From: JANMDU01 sp031418715
Lineage (GTDB): Bacteria; Pseudomonadota; Gammaproteobacteria; Burkholderiales; Burkholderiaceae_C
Direction: 5' to 3'
Assembly (NCBI GenBank): GCA_031418715.1
Contig: JANOJL010000066.1
Span: 1 to 64,000 of the forward strand
Length of the DNA stretch: 64,000 nucleotides
In this document: piece after piece, positions 1-8,803 of the stretch
Layout: every line of letters starts with the position of its first letter
Numbering within the stretch: the stretch's first letter is position 1
The notes under the pieces: model-generated
Told to the model about the DNA's origin: nothing
The model's database searches: none
The model's input: only the letters and a program-made list of their open reading frames with translations
Translations under genes and position numbers: made by a program

Positions 1-434
1 TCGATCAGCGCCTCGTAAGAGAGCATGCCCTCGGGCGTGGGGCCGTCGCCCACGTGGATGAGCGTGGCCAAGGCACGGCTTTTGGCGCGCAGATCGGCCA
101 TCATCGGTATGAAGGGATCGTCCACCAGCAGCACGCGCGTGTCGCAGTCGTCCAGCGAATAGGCAATCTCGGTGGCGCTCCAGCGTGTATTGCAGGGGTT
201 GATGACCGCACCAGCCCAGGGCACGGCCATGTAAGCCTCGACGTAGCGATCACTGTTGAGCGACAGGATGCCTACGCGATCCCCGCTGCCCACGCCCAGC
301 GCGTGCAACGCTGCGGCGAAGCGCGAGATGCGTTCGCGGAACTGGGTAAAGGTTTGGCGGCGGCTGCCGCAGACGGTGGCGATCCCATTGGGGTTGCATG
401 CGACTGCGCGTTGCAGGGCTTGAGTGATTTGCAT
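1..434 (-). CDS. AMP-dependent acyl-CoA synthetase/ligase, N-terminal part (runs off the window)
   Basis: The first 144 codons of a gene that continues beyond the left edge. The translation starts MQITQALQRAVACNP and contains the pattern of the N-terminal subdomain of the AMP-binding (ANL) family: a short lid, then RQTFTQFRERISRFAAAL, GDRVGILSLNSDRYVEAY, and WAGAVINPCNTRW followed by a strand reaching DDCDTRVLLVDD. Family members activate a fatty or aromatic acid with ATP and load it onto CoA in the cytoplasm. The ATG at 434 is preceded by AAGGAA at a good distance. The P-loop and catalytic C-terminal domain are outside the window, so the substrate cannot be judged. A long open frame on the opposite strand is its shadow. 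Confidence 0.85.
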   Translation of the reverse strand, partial: MQITQALQRAVACNPNGIATVCGSRRQTFTQFRERISRFAAALHALGVGSGDRVGILSLNSDRYVEAYMAVPWAGAVINPCNTRWSATEIAYSLDDCDTRVLLVDDPFIPMMADLRAKSRALATLIHVGDGPTPEGMLSYEALI

Positions 435-767
435 AGTGCTTTCCTTGTGGTTGTTGTGGTGGTGTCAGTGAATGGCAGCTTTGGGTGATTCGGTGTTGTG
501 TGGACCAGTGATTGTTTGCAAGGCTTCCTAGGCTTGGGGCAAATCAGAAAGGCGCATCGCAGAGTCGAATGCGCATCATCGTTTTACTGTAAGCGTTAAT
601 GAGACACGCTTCAATACAGCATTAGTGTTATCCAGCTTTAGCCGAAAGATGGCTCTGCTGGGCTATTCGCATGAAGCAACACACTTGAAAACTTTACCCG
701 ATGGCACAGCTTACAAAGGACAGCTACATACATACATGCGCAGCAGTTCGCAGGCATGCCGAGGCTT

Positions 768-836
768 TTTTACAAGCCAAATAGGCCTGTAGCCGTTATA
801 TAATCTATTCAGGATGCTATTATTTTAATAGCATCC
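768..836 (+). repeat. Palindrome-headed dispersed repeat, copy 1 (plus orientation)
   Basis: It shows the shared blocks AAGCC, AGGCC, AGCCGTTATA and, at its right end, the head palindrome GATGCTATT/AATAGCATC. It lies in the 480-bp gap between the ligase gene and clpA. Apart from this repeat and the clpA terminator I see nothing in that gap. Confidence 0.75.
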
Positions 837-859
837 TGCGAACAATCGATGCAAATAAA

Positions 860-887
860 AACAGCCTGCAGATGAAAGCAGGCTGTT
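860..887 (-). terminator. Rho-independent terminator of clpA
   Basis: The arms AACAGCCTGC and GCAGGCTGTT form a 10-bp stem with an 8-nt loop. On the minus strand it is followed by TTTTATTTGC. It sits about 30 bp past the clpA stop. Confidence 0.85.
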
Positions 888-915
888 GATAGCGGTGCAA
901 AGCGAGTGGTTAAAA

Positions 916-3231
916 CTAATCTGCCGCCACTTCTTCCGTCTCAGGCTTGGCCTTTCCTTCTTTCTTAGGCAGAGGTTGAATGTCAAGGGTGATTTTGTCT
1001 TCGGCATCCACATCCACAGTGACGATGCCGCCATCGACCAGCTTGCCAAACAGCAATTCATCAGCTAAAGCTTTGCGAATGGTGTCTTGGATCAAGCGCT
1101 GCATCGGGCGTGCGCCCATCAGCGGATCAAAGCCTTTTTTGCCCAAATGTTTGCGCAGCGCGTCGGTAAACGTGACATCGACTTTCTTCTGATCCAGTTG
1201 GGTTTCCAGTTGCAGTAAGAATTTGTCGACCACGCGCAGAATCACATCTTCATTGATTGGCTTGAAGCTGACCATCGCATCCAAGCGGTTGCGGAATTCT
1301 GGCGTGAACAACCTCTTGATATCTGCCATCTCATCGCCTTGTTGGCGCGAGTTGGTAAAGCCAATGGTGGATTTGTTCATCGTCTCAGCGCCAGCATTGG
1401 TCGTCATGATGATGATGGTGTTGCGGAAATCGGCTTTGCGACCATTGTTGTCGGTCAAGGTCCCGTGATCCATCACCTGCAGGAGCACGTTGAAGATATC
1501 TGGATGCGCTTTTTCAATTTCATCGAGCAGCAACACGCTGTGCGGCTTCTTGGTGATGGCTTCGGTGAGCAAACCACCTTGGTCAAAACCCACGTAGCCT
1601 GGGGGCGCGCCAATCAGGCGGCTCACGGCATGGCGCTCCATGTATTCGCTCATGTCAAAGCGAAGCAGATCAATACCCATGATGTTGGCCAATTGCTTGG
1701 CTGCTTCCGTCTTACCCACGCCCGTGGGGCCTGAGAACAGGAATGAGCCAATCGGCTTGTCTGCACGGCCTAAGCCCGAACGAGCCATTTTCACAGCAGC
1801 GGCCAAAGCTTCGAGCGCAGCATCTTGGCCAAACACTACGTTTTTCAGATCACGCTCAATCGTCTTGAGCTTGCTGCGATCATCATTGCTCACGCTGGCG
1901 GGCGGAATACGGGCTATCTTGGCAACAATTTCTTCCACTTCCGATTTAGAAATGGTTTTCTTTCGTTTGCTTGCAGGCAAGATGCGCTGCGCTGCACCCG
2001 CTTCGTCGATCACGTCAATCGCTTTATCTGGAAGATGGCGATCATTGATGTATTTGGCCGAAAGCTCTGCCGCAGCCACCAATGCACTTACAGCAAACTT
2101 CACGTTGTGATGCTCTTCAAAGCGGCTCTTCAAGCCCTTCAAAATCTCCACCGTTTGCTCAATTGTGGGTTCAACCACATCAATCTTCTGGAAACGGCGA
2201 GACAGCGCGGCATCTTTCTCGAAAATGCCCCTGTATTCAGTAAAGGTCGTCGCACCAATGCATTTCAAAGTACCGTTGGATAGCGAGGGCTTGAGCAAAT
2301 TGGAGGCATCGAGAGTGCCGCCAGAGGCTGCGCCAGCACCGATCAAGGTATGAATTTCGTCAATAAACAAAATTCCATTGGGTTTGTCTTTCAAATTCTT
2401 GAGCACACCTTTCAAGCGCTGCTCAAAATCGCCACGGTATTTCGTGCCAGCGAGCAATGCGCCCATGTCAAGCGAATAGACCACTGCCTCAGCCAGAATT
2501 TCAGGCACATCTTTTTGCGTGATGCGCCAAGCCAAGCCCTCCGCAATCGCGGTTTTACCCACACCGGCCTCGCCAACGAGCAAAGGATTATTTTTTCGGC
2601 GACGGCACAAAATTTGAATCGCTCGCTCGACTTCGTACTCACGGCCAATCAGCGGATCAATCTTGCCGTCTTTGGCCAGCTGGTTCAAGTTCTGCGTGTA
2701 TTGTTCCAGCGGGGAAGCCTTTTCAGATTTTTCTTCGCGCTCTTCGCCGCCATCGCTTGTGCCCTCGCCTGCTTTCGCTGGCTCGGGAGGATCGGTCTTC
2801 TTGATGCCGTGTGCAATGAAGTTGACCACATCCAAGCGCGTCACGCCTTGCTGATGCAAATAGTAAACGGCATGTGAATCTTTTTCGCCAAAAATCGCCA
2901 CTAGCACATTCGCGCCAGTGACTTCCTTTTTGCCATTGCCAGTACTTTGCACATGCATGATCGCGCGCTGGATCACGCGCTGGAAGCCAAGCGTGGGCTG
3001 TGTGTCCACCTCTTCGGTGCCAGCGACTTGCGGCGTGTTGTCTTTGATGAAATTGGTGAGCGATTTTCGCAACTCGTCAATGTTGGCAGCGCAGGCTCGC
3101 AGCACTTCAGCAGCGCTGGGGTTGTCTAGCAAGGCGAGCAGCAAATGCTCCACGGTGATGAACTCGTGGCGCTGCTGGCGCGCTTCGACAAAGGCCATAT
3201 GCAAACTGACTTCAAGTTCTTGAGCAATCAT
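916..3231 (-). CDS. clpA: ATP-dependent Clp protease ATP-binding subunit ClpA
   Basis: A 771-residue Hsp100 unfoldase that feeds substrates to ClpP in the cytoplasm. It has the ClpN double repeat at about residues 1-150, an acidic/charged linker, and D1 with Walker A GEAGVGKTA near 220 and Walker B ILFIDEIH. D2 follows with Walker A GPTGVGKTE near 500 and a second Walker B LLLDEIEKAHPD. The chosen start, MIAQELEVSLHMAF, matches the usual ClpA N-terminus and has TAGGAA upstream; an earlier in-frame start would add 17 unconserved residues. It lies 80 bp downstream of clpS, the adaptor that docks on its N-domain, so the two are probably co-transcribed. Length and motifs are normal. Confidence 0.98.
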   Translation of the reverse strand: MIAQELEVSLHMAFVEARQQRHEFITVEHLLLALLDNPSAAEVLRACAANIDELRKSLTNFIKDNTPQVAGTEEVDTQPTLGFQRVIQRAIMHVQSTGNGKKEVTGANVLVAIFGEKDSHAVYYLHQQGVTRLDVVNFIAHGIKKTDPPEPAKAGEGTSDGGEEREEKSEKASPLEQYTQNLNQLAKDGKIDPLIGREYEVERAIQILCRRRKNNPLLVGEAGVGKTAIAEGLAWRITQKDVPEILAEAVVYSLDMGALLAGTKYRGDFEQRLKGVLKNLKDKPNGILFIDEIHTLIGAGAASGGTLDASNLLKPSLSNGTLKCIGATTFTEYRGIFEKDAALSRRFQKIDVVEPTIEQTVEILKGLKSRFEEHHNVKFAVSALVAAAELSAKYINDRHLPDKAIDVIDEAGAAQRILPASKRKKTISKSEVEEIVAKIARIPPASVSNDDRSKLKTIERDLKNVVFGQDAALEALAAAVKMARSGLGRADKPIGSFLFSGPTGVGKTEAAKQLANIMGIDLLRFDMSEYMERHAVSRLIGAPPGYVGFDQGGLLTEAITKKPHSVLLLDEIEKAHPDIFNVLLQVMDHGTLTDNNGRKADFRNTIIIMTTNAGAETMNKSTIGFTNSRQQGDEMADIKRLFTPEFRNRLDAMVSFKPINEDVILRVVDKFLLQLETQLDQKKVDVTFTDALRKHLGKKGFDPLMGARPMQRLIQDTIRKALADELLFGKLVDGGIVTVDVDAEDKITLDIQPLPKKEGKAKPETEEVAAD

Positions 3232-3310
3232 ATAAATTCCTAGGGGCTTTCGTCTGTAATCTGTACGTTCATTTTGCTGCAAAACCCATCGCCTTGCACG
3301 CTAGATTTTT

Positions 3311-3673
3311 TTAACTTGTGGGCTCGCTGACACATTGCAAGGGGTGACCAGCTTTTTGAGCAGCCTCCATCACCCGATCCACTTTGGTGGCTGCGACATC
3401 TTTGCTGAACACGCCGCAGACGCCTTTGCCTTCCATATGAATCTTCAGCATGATTTGCGTGGCAGTTTCGCGGTCTTTGCTAAAGAACTCTTGGATCACG
3501 GCGACGACAAATTCCATCGGCGTATAGTCGTCGTTAAGCAATGCCACCTGATACATCTGCGGTGGCTTGGTTTTTTCAGGCTTTCGCTCCAAGACCACTG
3601 CGCCGCCATCGTCTTCTTGTGGCAATGGTTTGACTGTAGGCTGCTTGGGCGGAGGAGGTTTTTGGGTGGCCAA
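3311..3673 (-). CDS. clpS: ATP-dependent Clp protease adaptor ClpS
   Basis: A 120-residue adaptor that binds the ClpA N-domain and delivers N-degron proteins. The conserved core is visible: QMYQVALLNDDYTPMEFVV (N-degron pocket), FFSKDRETATQIMLKIH, KGVCGVFSKDVAATKV and GHPLQC near the end. The N-terminal 45 residues are a Pro/Lys-rich flexible arm, as is common in betaproteobacteria. I chose the TTG at 3673 because it has AGGA six bases upstream and gives the usual family length. The ATG at 3721 would add 16 residues and has no ribosome binding site. Confidence 0.95.
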   Translation of the reverse strand: MATQKPPPPKQPTVKPLPQEDDGGAVVLERKPEKTKPPQMYQVALLNDDYTPMEFVVAVIQEFFSKDRETATQIMLKIHMEGKGVCGVFSKDVAATKVDRVMEAAQKAGHPLQCVSEPTS

Positions 3674-3721
3674 GGAATGTCCTGAGTACGGTGTTAATGG
3701 TTGAATTTTAAGGCGATGCAA

Positions 3722-4138
3722 GAATTTGCAAGTGCGACGGCGCCAATAGCACTTCTTTTACTTCCTAGACAACCCAAAACAAAGCATCACAATTTCACAA
3801 AAAATCATGCTTTGTCTATGACGAACATGAGTTACATACAAATGAAACATGGAATAAGTCGCCTATTTGGCACCTCTATGCTAAACCCTCAAACTTGCTA
3901 GAGAATTCACAAAAACGCACCTCATCCTTTCGTTGGAGAACACTTAATAACTTGGCTAGTGAATAAGACCCAACCATACCCAAGCAGCCCGAAGTACCGC
4001 TCAAACTTGAATCGAGCATGCGCACACCTCAATTCCATGAGGAAATGAAGAGTTGACGTACAGCCGCTGAATCAGCGGCGTTTTCGTTCGAAGTAAAAGG
4101 CGTCAACGATTTAGCGAGTGAAACTGCGACCTCACCGA
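3722..4138. other. Gene-poor stretch between clpS and icd
   Basis: No protein-coding signal convinced me over these 417 bases. A 66-codon plus-strand frame starts inside clpS and has no recognisable family or ribosome binding site. The only structured element is the hairpin at 4063-4085. Confidence 0.4.
4063..4085 (+). terminator. Possible plus-strand terminator with no annotated gene upstream
   Basis: GCCGCT and AGCGGC pair across a GAATC loop, followed by GTTTTCG on the plus strand. No plus-strand gene precedes it and icd ends facing it on the other strand. It may close a small RNA or serve icd poorly from the wrong side. Confidence 0.35.
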
Positions 4139-5392
4139 TCACATGTGATCAATCATCACTTGACCGAAGCCAGAGCAACTCACTTGAGTCGCGCCATCCA
4201 TCAGGCGAGCAAAATCATAGGTAACCTTCTTGCTGGCGATGGATTTTTCCATGGAAGAAATGATCAGGTCAGCAGCAGCCGTCCAACCCATGTGGCGCAG
4301 CATCATCTCAGCTGAGAGGATCTCAGAGCCAGGATTCACGTAATCCTTGCCGGCATACTTAGGTGCAGTGCCGTGAGTGGCTTCAAACATAGCAATGCTG
4401 TCAGACAGATTAGCGCCGGGTGCGATGCCAATGCCGCCAACTTGAGCAGCCAAGGCATCTGACACATAGTCGCCGTTCAAATTCAACGTAGCAATCACAC
4501 TGTATTCAGCGGGGCGCAGCAGAATCTGCTGGAGGAAAGCATCGGCAATACTGTCTTTGATGATAATGTTCTTGCCCGTTTTCGGGTTTTTAAGCTGGCA
4601 CCATGGGCCGCCGTCAATTAGCTCAGCGCCGAATTCTTTTTGTGCCAAGGCATAAGCCCAGTCACGAAAGCCACCCTCGGTGAACTTCATGATGTTTCCT
4701 TTGTGAACGATAGTCACGCTGGGCTTGTCGTTGTCAATCGCGTATTGAATCGCTTTGCGCACCAAACGCTCGGTGCCCTCGCTGGAAACTGGTTTGATGC
4801 CGATGCCTGACGTATTTGGGAAACGAATCTTGGTCACACCCATTTCATCTTGCAAGAATTTGATCATTTTTTTGGCTTTGTCGCTGCCAGATTCAAATTC
4901 GATGCCGGCATAAATGTCTTCGCTGTTTTCGCGGAAGATCACCATGTTGGTTTTCTGAGGCTCTTTCACAGGGGAAGGCACACCTTCGAAATACTGAATC
5001 GGGCGCAGGCAAACGTACAGATCCAACTCTTGGCGGAGTGCAACGTTCAGACTGCGAATACCGCCGCCGACCGGCGTGGTGAGCGGGCCTTTGATGGAAA
5101 CCACATAGTCTTTCACAGCATGCAGAGTCTCCTCTGGAAGCCACACATCTGGGCCATACACTTTGGTGGATTTTTCGCCAGCATAGACTTCCATCCAATG
5201 TATTTTCTTCTTGCCGTCATAAGCTTTAGCAACTGCAGCATCCACCACTTTGAGCATCACAGGGGTGATGTCTGCGCCAGTACCGTCTCCCTCGATGTAC
5301 GGAATGATCGGCTCATCGGGCACATTCAAGGAATAGTTTGCATTGACTGTGATTTTTTTGCCAGCAGTGGGCACTTGGATGTGCTTGTACAT
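4139..5392 (-). CDS. icd: NADP-dependent isocitrate dehydrogenase
   Basis: A 417-residue TCA-cycle enzyme that oxidatively decarboxylates isocitrate to 2-oxoglutarate. Seen: the substrate/phosphorylation-loop region PVGGGIRSLNVALRQ, the conserved RENSEDIYAGIEFESG, the KGNIMKFTEGGFRDW block, and the cofactor region ATHGTAPKYAGKDYVNPGS, which has the form typical of NADP-dependent bacterial enzymes of the E. coli type. Length matches E. coli Icd. It is monocistronic, with about 200 bp of upstream non-coding DNA. Nothing unusual. Confidence 0.97.
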   Translation of the reverse strand: MYKHIQVPTAGKKITVNANYSLNVPDEPIIPYIEGDGTGADITPVMLKVVDAAVAKAYDGKKKIHWMEVYAGEKSTKVYGPDVWLPEETLHAVKDYVVSIKGPLTTPVGGGIRSLNVALRQELDLYVCLRPIQYFEGVPSPVKEPQKTNMVIFRENSEDIYAGIEFESGSDKAKKMIKFLQDEMGVTKIRFPNTSGIGIKPVSSEGTERLVRKAIQYAIDNDKPSVTIVHKGNIMKFTEGGFRDWAYALAQKEFGAELIDGGPWCQLKNPKTGKNIIIKDSIADAFLQQILLRPAEYSVIATLNLNGDYVSDALAAQVGGIGIAPGANLSDSIAMFEATHGTAPKYAGKDYVNPGSEILSAEMMLRHMGWTAAADLIISSMEKSIASKKVTYDFARLMDGATQVSCSGFGQVMIDHM

Positions 5393-5608
5393 GAGGACGA
5401 TGTCTCCGAATTATTGGGAAAATGGCTGATTAACAGCCAACAAAAAAATTTCTCCGCGACAACTTGTTAAAAAAACTCGTTGCTTGGGTAAACCCTAGGA
5501 TTTTAACTGTGATTTTTTAAGGGCATTTGTCAACCCAGCACAAAGCAGGCACGTTGTTATCTCACTCCCAAGGTGGGAGGTCATTTAGTTAAATCCAAGG
5601 AAACTCAC

Positions 5609-5866
5609 ATGTCTAAAATTATTGCTGCACTAGTTGCTGGTCTCTTCGCCGCTGGCGCATTCGCACAGGCTGCAGCTCCAGCAGCGCCTGCTAAGCCAGC
5701 TGCTCCTGCGGCCGCCGCGGCTGCACCAGCTGCTGCCGCGCCCGCCGCTGCCGCTAAGCCAGAAGCCAAAATGGAAAAGAAAGAAGACAAGAAGGCTATG
5801 GCCAAAGCTGAAAAGAAAGAAAAGAAAGCTTCTAAGAAAAAAGCCAAGATGGAAAAGAAAGCCTAA
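5609..5866 (+). CDS. Small secreted Ala/Pro-rich, Lys-rich protein
   Basis: An 85-residue protein of unknown function. Residues 1-19 form a signal peptide (MSKIIAALVAGLFAAGAFA, cleavage near AFA-QA). An Ala/Pro-rich segment follows to about residue 52, and then a strongly basic tail of KKE/KKA repeats. No globular domain is visible. Comparable low-complexity periplasmic proteins are common in this bacterial group, but I know no function for them. The ATG at 5609 has AAGG about nine bases upstream; an upstream in-frame start would spoil the signal peptide. A strong terminator follows directly, so it is its own transcription unit. Confidence 0.75.
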   Translation: MSKIIAALVAGLFAAGAFAQAAAPAAPAKPAAPAAAAAAPAAAAPAAAAKPEAKMEKKEDKKAMAKAEKKEKKASKKKAKMEKKA

Positions 5867-5887
5867 TTTAGGTTTCGTTTCTCTTAA

Positions 5888-5924
5888 AAATGCCCGTTGC
5901 GCCTCGTGCCAACGGGCATTTTTC
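5888..5924 (+). terminator. Rho-independent terminator of the small Lys-rich protein gene
   Basis: AAATGCCCGTTG and CAACGGGCATTT form a 12-bp stem that ends in a T run. Confidence 0.9.
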
Positions 5925-5968
5925 ATGGCGCGCTTGTTTTGATCACACTTTTGCCTGACAATTTCTCC

Positions 5969-6457
5969 ATGAAACATCCTCGCGCACTTCATTCAAAGAC
6001 GATCCGTCGCCAACTACTTTCATTTACCGTGGCAGCTTGCGCATCATGGGGTGTAACAACTGCGTGGGCTCAAGAGGAGCCACAGCTCGACCTTCAACGT
6101 ACCACCTTGGGCATCAGCATGCATCGCATCGATACGCAAGTCGCAATGACCCCAGAGCAACGCCAAATCGGCCTGATGTGGCGCAAATCTATGCCCGTGC
6201 ACGAAGGCATGTTGTTTATTTTTGAACAACCCAGCCAGCAGTGCTTTTGGATGAAGAACACTTTGATTCCTTTGACAGCGGCTTTTCTAGAAGACGATGG
6301 CACGATAGTTAATATGGCCGACATGAAGCCGCAAACCTCCTCCCCACACTGTTCTGCAAAGCCCGTGCGTTACGTGCTGGAGATGAATGTGGGTTGGTTT
6401 GCCAAGAAGAACATCAAGGCTGGCGCCAAGATCAGCGGTTTGCCCAAAGCACGCTGA
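5969..6457 (+). CDS. DUF192 family secreted protein
   Basis: A 162-residue protein with a long basic signal region (MKHPRALHSKTIRRQLL, hydrophobic core, then TTAWAQ) and one DUF192 domain. The domain shows the family pattern: the opening strand RIDTQVAMTPEQRQIGLMWR, then MLFIFEQPSQQCFWMKNT, IPLTAAFLEDDG and a closing strand YVLEMNVGWFAKKNIKAG. DUF192 proteins are small periplasmic proteins without an agreed function. The start at 5969 was preferred because the earlier in-frame start lies inside the preceding terminator. A perfect 20-bp palindromic terminator follows. Confidence 0.9.
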   Translation: MKHPRALHSKTIRRQLLSFTVAACASWGVTTAWAQEEPQLDLQRTTLGISMHRIDTQVAMTPEQRQIGLMWRKSMPVHEGMLFIFEQPSQQCFWMKNTLIPLTAAFLEDDGTIVNMADMKPQTSSPHCSAKPVRYVLEMNVGWFAKKNIKAGAKISGLPKAR

Positions 6458-6471
6458 GCTGATTGCCTTTG

Positions 6472-6498
6472 GACGGTCTGATCAGACCGTCATCTTTT
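6472..6498 (+). terminator. Terminator after the DUF192 gene
   Basis: GACGGTCTGATCAGACCGTC is a perfect palindrome followed by ATCTTTTTC on the plus strand. Confidence 0.8.
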
Positions 6499-6523
6499 TC
6501 ACAACGTGCAATCAAATCCAAAC

Positions 6524-6549
6524 AAAAAAGGGAGCCTCTTGGCTCCCTT
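6524..6549 (-). terminator. Terminator of the branched-chain amino acid binding-protein gene
   Basis: AAGGGAGCC and GGCTCCCTT pair across TCTT. On the minus strand the stem runs straight into TTTTTTG. Confidence 0.88.
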
Positions 6550-6590
6550 GAATCTCGAGTGGAAACTGTTTTCTTCGAACTAACTTCGTA

Positions 6591-7793
6591 TCAACGAACC
6601 ACGGCGATTTCGCTACGCTTGCCACCCTTGAAAGTGTAAAGAGTCAGCGCGCCATTCTTGATGTCGCCTTTTTCGTCAAATGCGATCACACCGGTGATGC
6701 CTTTGTAATCTGACGTAGCAGCCAACACAGGCAGATACTTTGCTGGATCAGCAGAGTCAGCCTTGATCATGGCAGCAACCATCACATTCACAGCGTCATA
6801 AACATACGGCTCGTAAACAGTGATTTCGATGTTGTTCTTGGCTTTGAAATCAGCCTTGAATTTTTCCATCGCTGCTTTGCCTTCGCCTTCAACGCCGCCT
6901 GCTTCTGCGCAAACGACTTGGTCATCAGCCATCGCATCGCCAGCCAGCTTTGGCAGTTCAGAGGAGCAGATGCCGTCGCCGCCGAGAAACTTGACTTTGA
7001 GACCCAATTGCTTGATCTGCTTCATCATCGGGCCCGCAACTGCGTCCATGCCGCCGAAGAAAATCACGTCAGGCTTCTTGGCTTTGATGGCCGTAAGAAT
7101 AGCCATGAAGTCGGTGGACTTGTCGGTGGTGAATTCGTGTGCAACAGTCTTGGAGCCAGCGGCTTCAACAGCTTTTTTAAACTCTTCTGCTACGCCTTGG
7201 CCGTAAGCGGTACGGTCGTCGATCACAGCAATGCTCTTGCCCTTCAAGGTGTTCACAGCGTACTTGCCGAGCGTGCCGCCCAGATGAACGTCGTCAGCCA
7301 CCACGCGGAAGGTAGTCTTGTAGCCTTGGCGGGTGAACTTAGGATTCGTGGCCGAAGGAGAGATTTGTGGGATGCCAGCAGCGCTGTAAATAGAAGATGC
7401 AGGAATCGAGGTGCCAGAGTTCAGGTGGCCAACCACACCATTGACTTTGCTGTCAACGAGTTTTTGAGCAGCTGCGGTACCTTGTTTTGGATCAGCTGCG
7501 TCGTCTTCAGCAACCAATTCAAACTTAACATCTTTGCCACCAATCTTCACGCCTTTGGCGTTCAGATCGGCGATGGCCATACGTGCACCTAGTTCGTTGC
7601 CTTTGCCCAAGTGAGCAATAGCACCGCTGACGGGACCGACGTGACCAATTTTGATCACGGAGGTATCAGCAGCTGGCGCTGCTGCTGGAGCAGGTGCAGC
7701 GGCGGCTGGCTTTGGGGCTTCTTCCTTCTTGCCGCAGGCAATCAGAGTCAAGGCGATAGCGGCGGCTGCCGTCATTTTCAGGGTTTGCTTCAT
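6591..7793 (-). CDS. Branched-chain amino acid-type ABC transporter substrate-binding lipoprotein (LivJ/LivK family)
   Basis: A 400-residue periplasmic binding protein of the type I fold, anchored as a lipoprotein: the signal MKQTLKMTAAAAIALTLIAC ends in a lipobox with the acylated Cys at 20. An Ala/Pro linker follows, then IKIGHVGPVSGAIAHLGKGNELGARMA and DLNAKGVKIGGKDVKFELV, which are typical of leucine/isoleucine/valine receptors. No permease or ATPase genes adjoin it, so it is either an orphan receptor or works with a transporter encoded elsewhere. The ligand could be another amino acid or amide; family assignment is firm, substrate is not. Confidence 0.93.
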   Translation of the reverse strand: MKQTLKMTAAAAIALTLIACGKKEEAPKPAAAAPAPAAAPAADTSVIKIGHVGPVSGAIAHLGKGNELGARMAIADLNAKGVKIGGKDVKFELVAEDDAADPKQGTAAAQKLVDSKVNGVVGHLNSGTSIPASSIYSAAGIPQISPSATNPKFTRQGYKTTFRVVADDVHLGGTLGKYAVNTLKGKSIAVIDDRTAYGQGVAEEFKKAVEAAGSKTVAHEFTTDKSTDFMAILTAIKAKKPDVIFFGGMDAVAGPMMKQIKQLGLKVKFLGGDGICSSELPKLAGDAMADDQVVCAEAGGVEGEGKAAMEKFKADFKAKNNIEITVYEPYVYDAVNVMVAAMIKADSADPAKYLPVLAATSDYKGITGVIAFDEKGDIKNGALTLYTFKGGKRSEIAVVR

Positions 7794-7908
7794 TCAGCGT
7801 TTCTCCAAGTAGTAAGCGAAACACCGAAGATACTCCAAAAACTAGGGCTTTGTCTAGCTTAAATGGATTCGCTGCTCAGTATTTCCACTATGCCAGTATT
7901 CATCGGAT

Positions 7909-8265
7909 TCATGGGGCATGCGCGGCAGCATGGGCAACCGCGTGTTGCACAGCCTCTTCCACCACTTGGTGGATGGTGGCTTCTAGCTGGGGCCGCAATT
8001 CCTCAAACATCTTGTGAGCATGCTCAAGCGCGAGCTGAGAAACAGTCTCGCTGATACGGCGCCGAAGCTGTATGTCCATGTATTGGCGGGTTTGAACGAG
8101 CAACTGTTGGCGCAGGTGTAGTGCCAATTGTGCTGTAGCAACAACAGTTGGCGCATGAACTGCTGCAAGAGCCGCAGGCGGCGCAACTGGCGCTGCTGCG
8201 GCTGCGCTCTGATTGGTCACCACTTGCGTGAGTGTGGGAACATATCGAGGTGGAGATTTTTGCAT
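7909..8265 (-). CDS. Hypothetical helical protein downstream of holC
   Basis: A 118-residue protein I do not recognise as a named family. An Ala/Pro-rich N-terminal third is followed by a long amphipathic helical region (LRQQLLVQTRQYMDIQLRRR, then EHAHKMFEELRPQLEATI) that looks coiled-coil prone, and a His/Ala-rich end. It starts 22 bp after the holC stop and is probably co-transcribed with pepA-holC. The ATG at 8265 is taken; a TTG overlapping the holC stop is the alternative. Its position suggests a replication- or membrane-associated accessory role, but nothing in the sequence shows it. Confidence 0.65.
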   Translation of the reverse strand: MQKSPPRYVPTLTQVVTNQSAAAAAPVAPPAALAAVHAPTVVATAQLALHLRQQLLVQTRQYMDIQLRRRISETVSQLALEHAHKMFEELRPQLEATIHQVVEEAVQHAVAHAAAHAP

Positions 8266-8287
8266 GTCGCGTTTGATCTGGTAACGA

Positions 8288-8719
8288 TCAAGAAGCAAGA
8301 TTCAGATCGTGCCGCATGATATCGTGGCCGCGATCAGTGTAATACTTCCAGCGTACACGGGCACTTTGTTTATCAGCTTCGTCTTGGCTGACCACTTCAA
8401 TGACGCGCTCATAAGACTCAAAAATCACAGGAACGGCATTCGTGAGATTCACCAGCACCTGCCTGCCCTGCCCTTGGTCTGCGGATTGGCATAACCAAAT
8501 CGGCGTGGGCTCGCGCTGCTCGACACTCATGGCATCAAAGCGCCCATGTGGCACGAAGTCCAGCGCGCTGAAACTCCACAACTGCTCATCCAGCTTGGTC
8601 AGCATGTCGTGTTCGCCCAAAACAGCAACTGTGCTGCCACTGGCCGCAGCTTTGCGAAGCAAGCGGCAGGCATAGGCCAGTTTGCTGGGTGAATTGAAGT
8701 GAAACGCGATCGAGGGCAT
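8288..8719 (-). CDS. holC: DNA polymerase III chi subunit
   Basis: A 143-residue clamp-loader accessory subunit that links the polymerase III holoenzyme to single-stranded DNA-binding protein. The family pattern is visible: AFHFNSPSKLAYACRLLRKA, GSTVAVLGEHDMLTKLDEQLWSF, FVPHGR, then PIWLC and a final basic helix. It follows pepA, a conserved arrangement in proteobacteria. The repeat at 8741-8803 occupies the end of pepA and ends 21 bp before its start codon. Confidence 0.93.
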   Translation of the reverse strand: MPSIAFHFNSPSKLAYACRLLRKAAASGSTVAVLGEHDMLTKLDEQLWSFSALDFVPHGRFDAMSVEQREPTPIWLCQSADQGQGRQVLVNLTNAVPVIFESYERVIEVVSQDEADKQSARVRWKYYTDRGHDIMRHDLNLAS

Positions 8720-8740
8720 GTTACAAGCTTTGGCTCAATC

Positions 8741-8803
8741 ACTATCTATTTGATAGCAATCGGCGCAGATTTCTTAACGGCCACAGGCTGTTTTTGCTTA
8801 AAG
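8741..8803 (-). repeat. Dispersed repeat, copy 2 (encodes the PepA C-terminus)
   Basis: On the minus strand it reads TTTAAGC, GGCCGTTAAGAAA, TCTGCGC, then the head GCTATCAAATAGATAG. The pepA stop codon TAG lies in the head palindrome, so the last 18 residues of PepA (from FKQKQP) come from the repeat. Confidence 0.8.

Noticed and set aside
54..488. Open plus-strand frame of 144 codons at the left edge
   Set aside because: It is antisense to the acyl-CoA ligase, which has clear family motifs and a ribosome binding site.
1339..3223. Several long plus-strand frames inside clpA
   Set aside because: All are shadows of clpA in GC-rich codon structure; none has a recognisable domain or start signal.
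3701..3901. 66-codon plus-strand frame upstream of icd
   Set aside because: It begins inside clpS, lacks a ribosome binding site and resembles no family.
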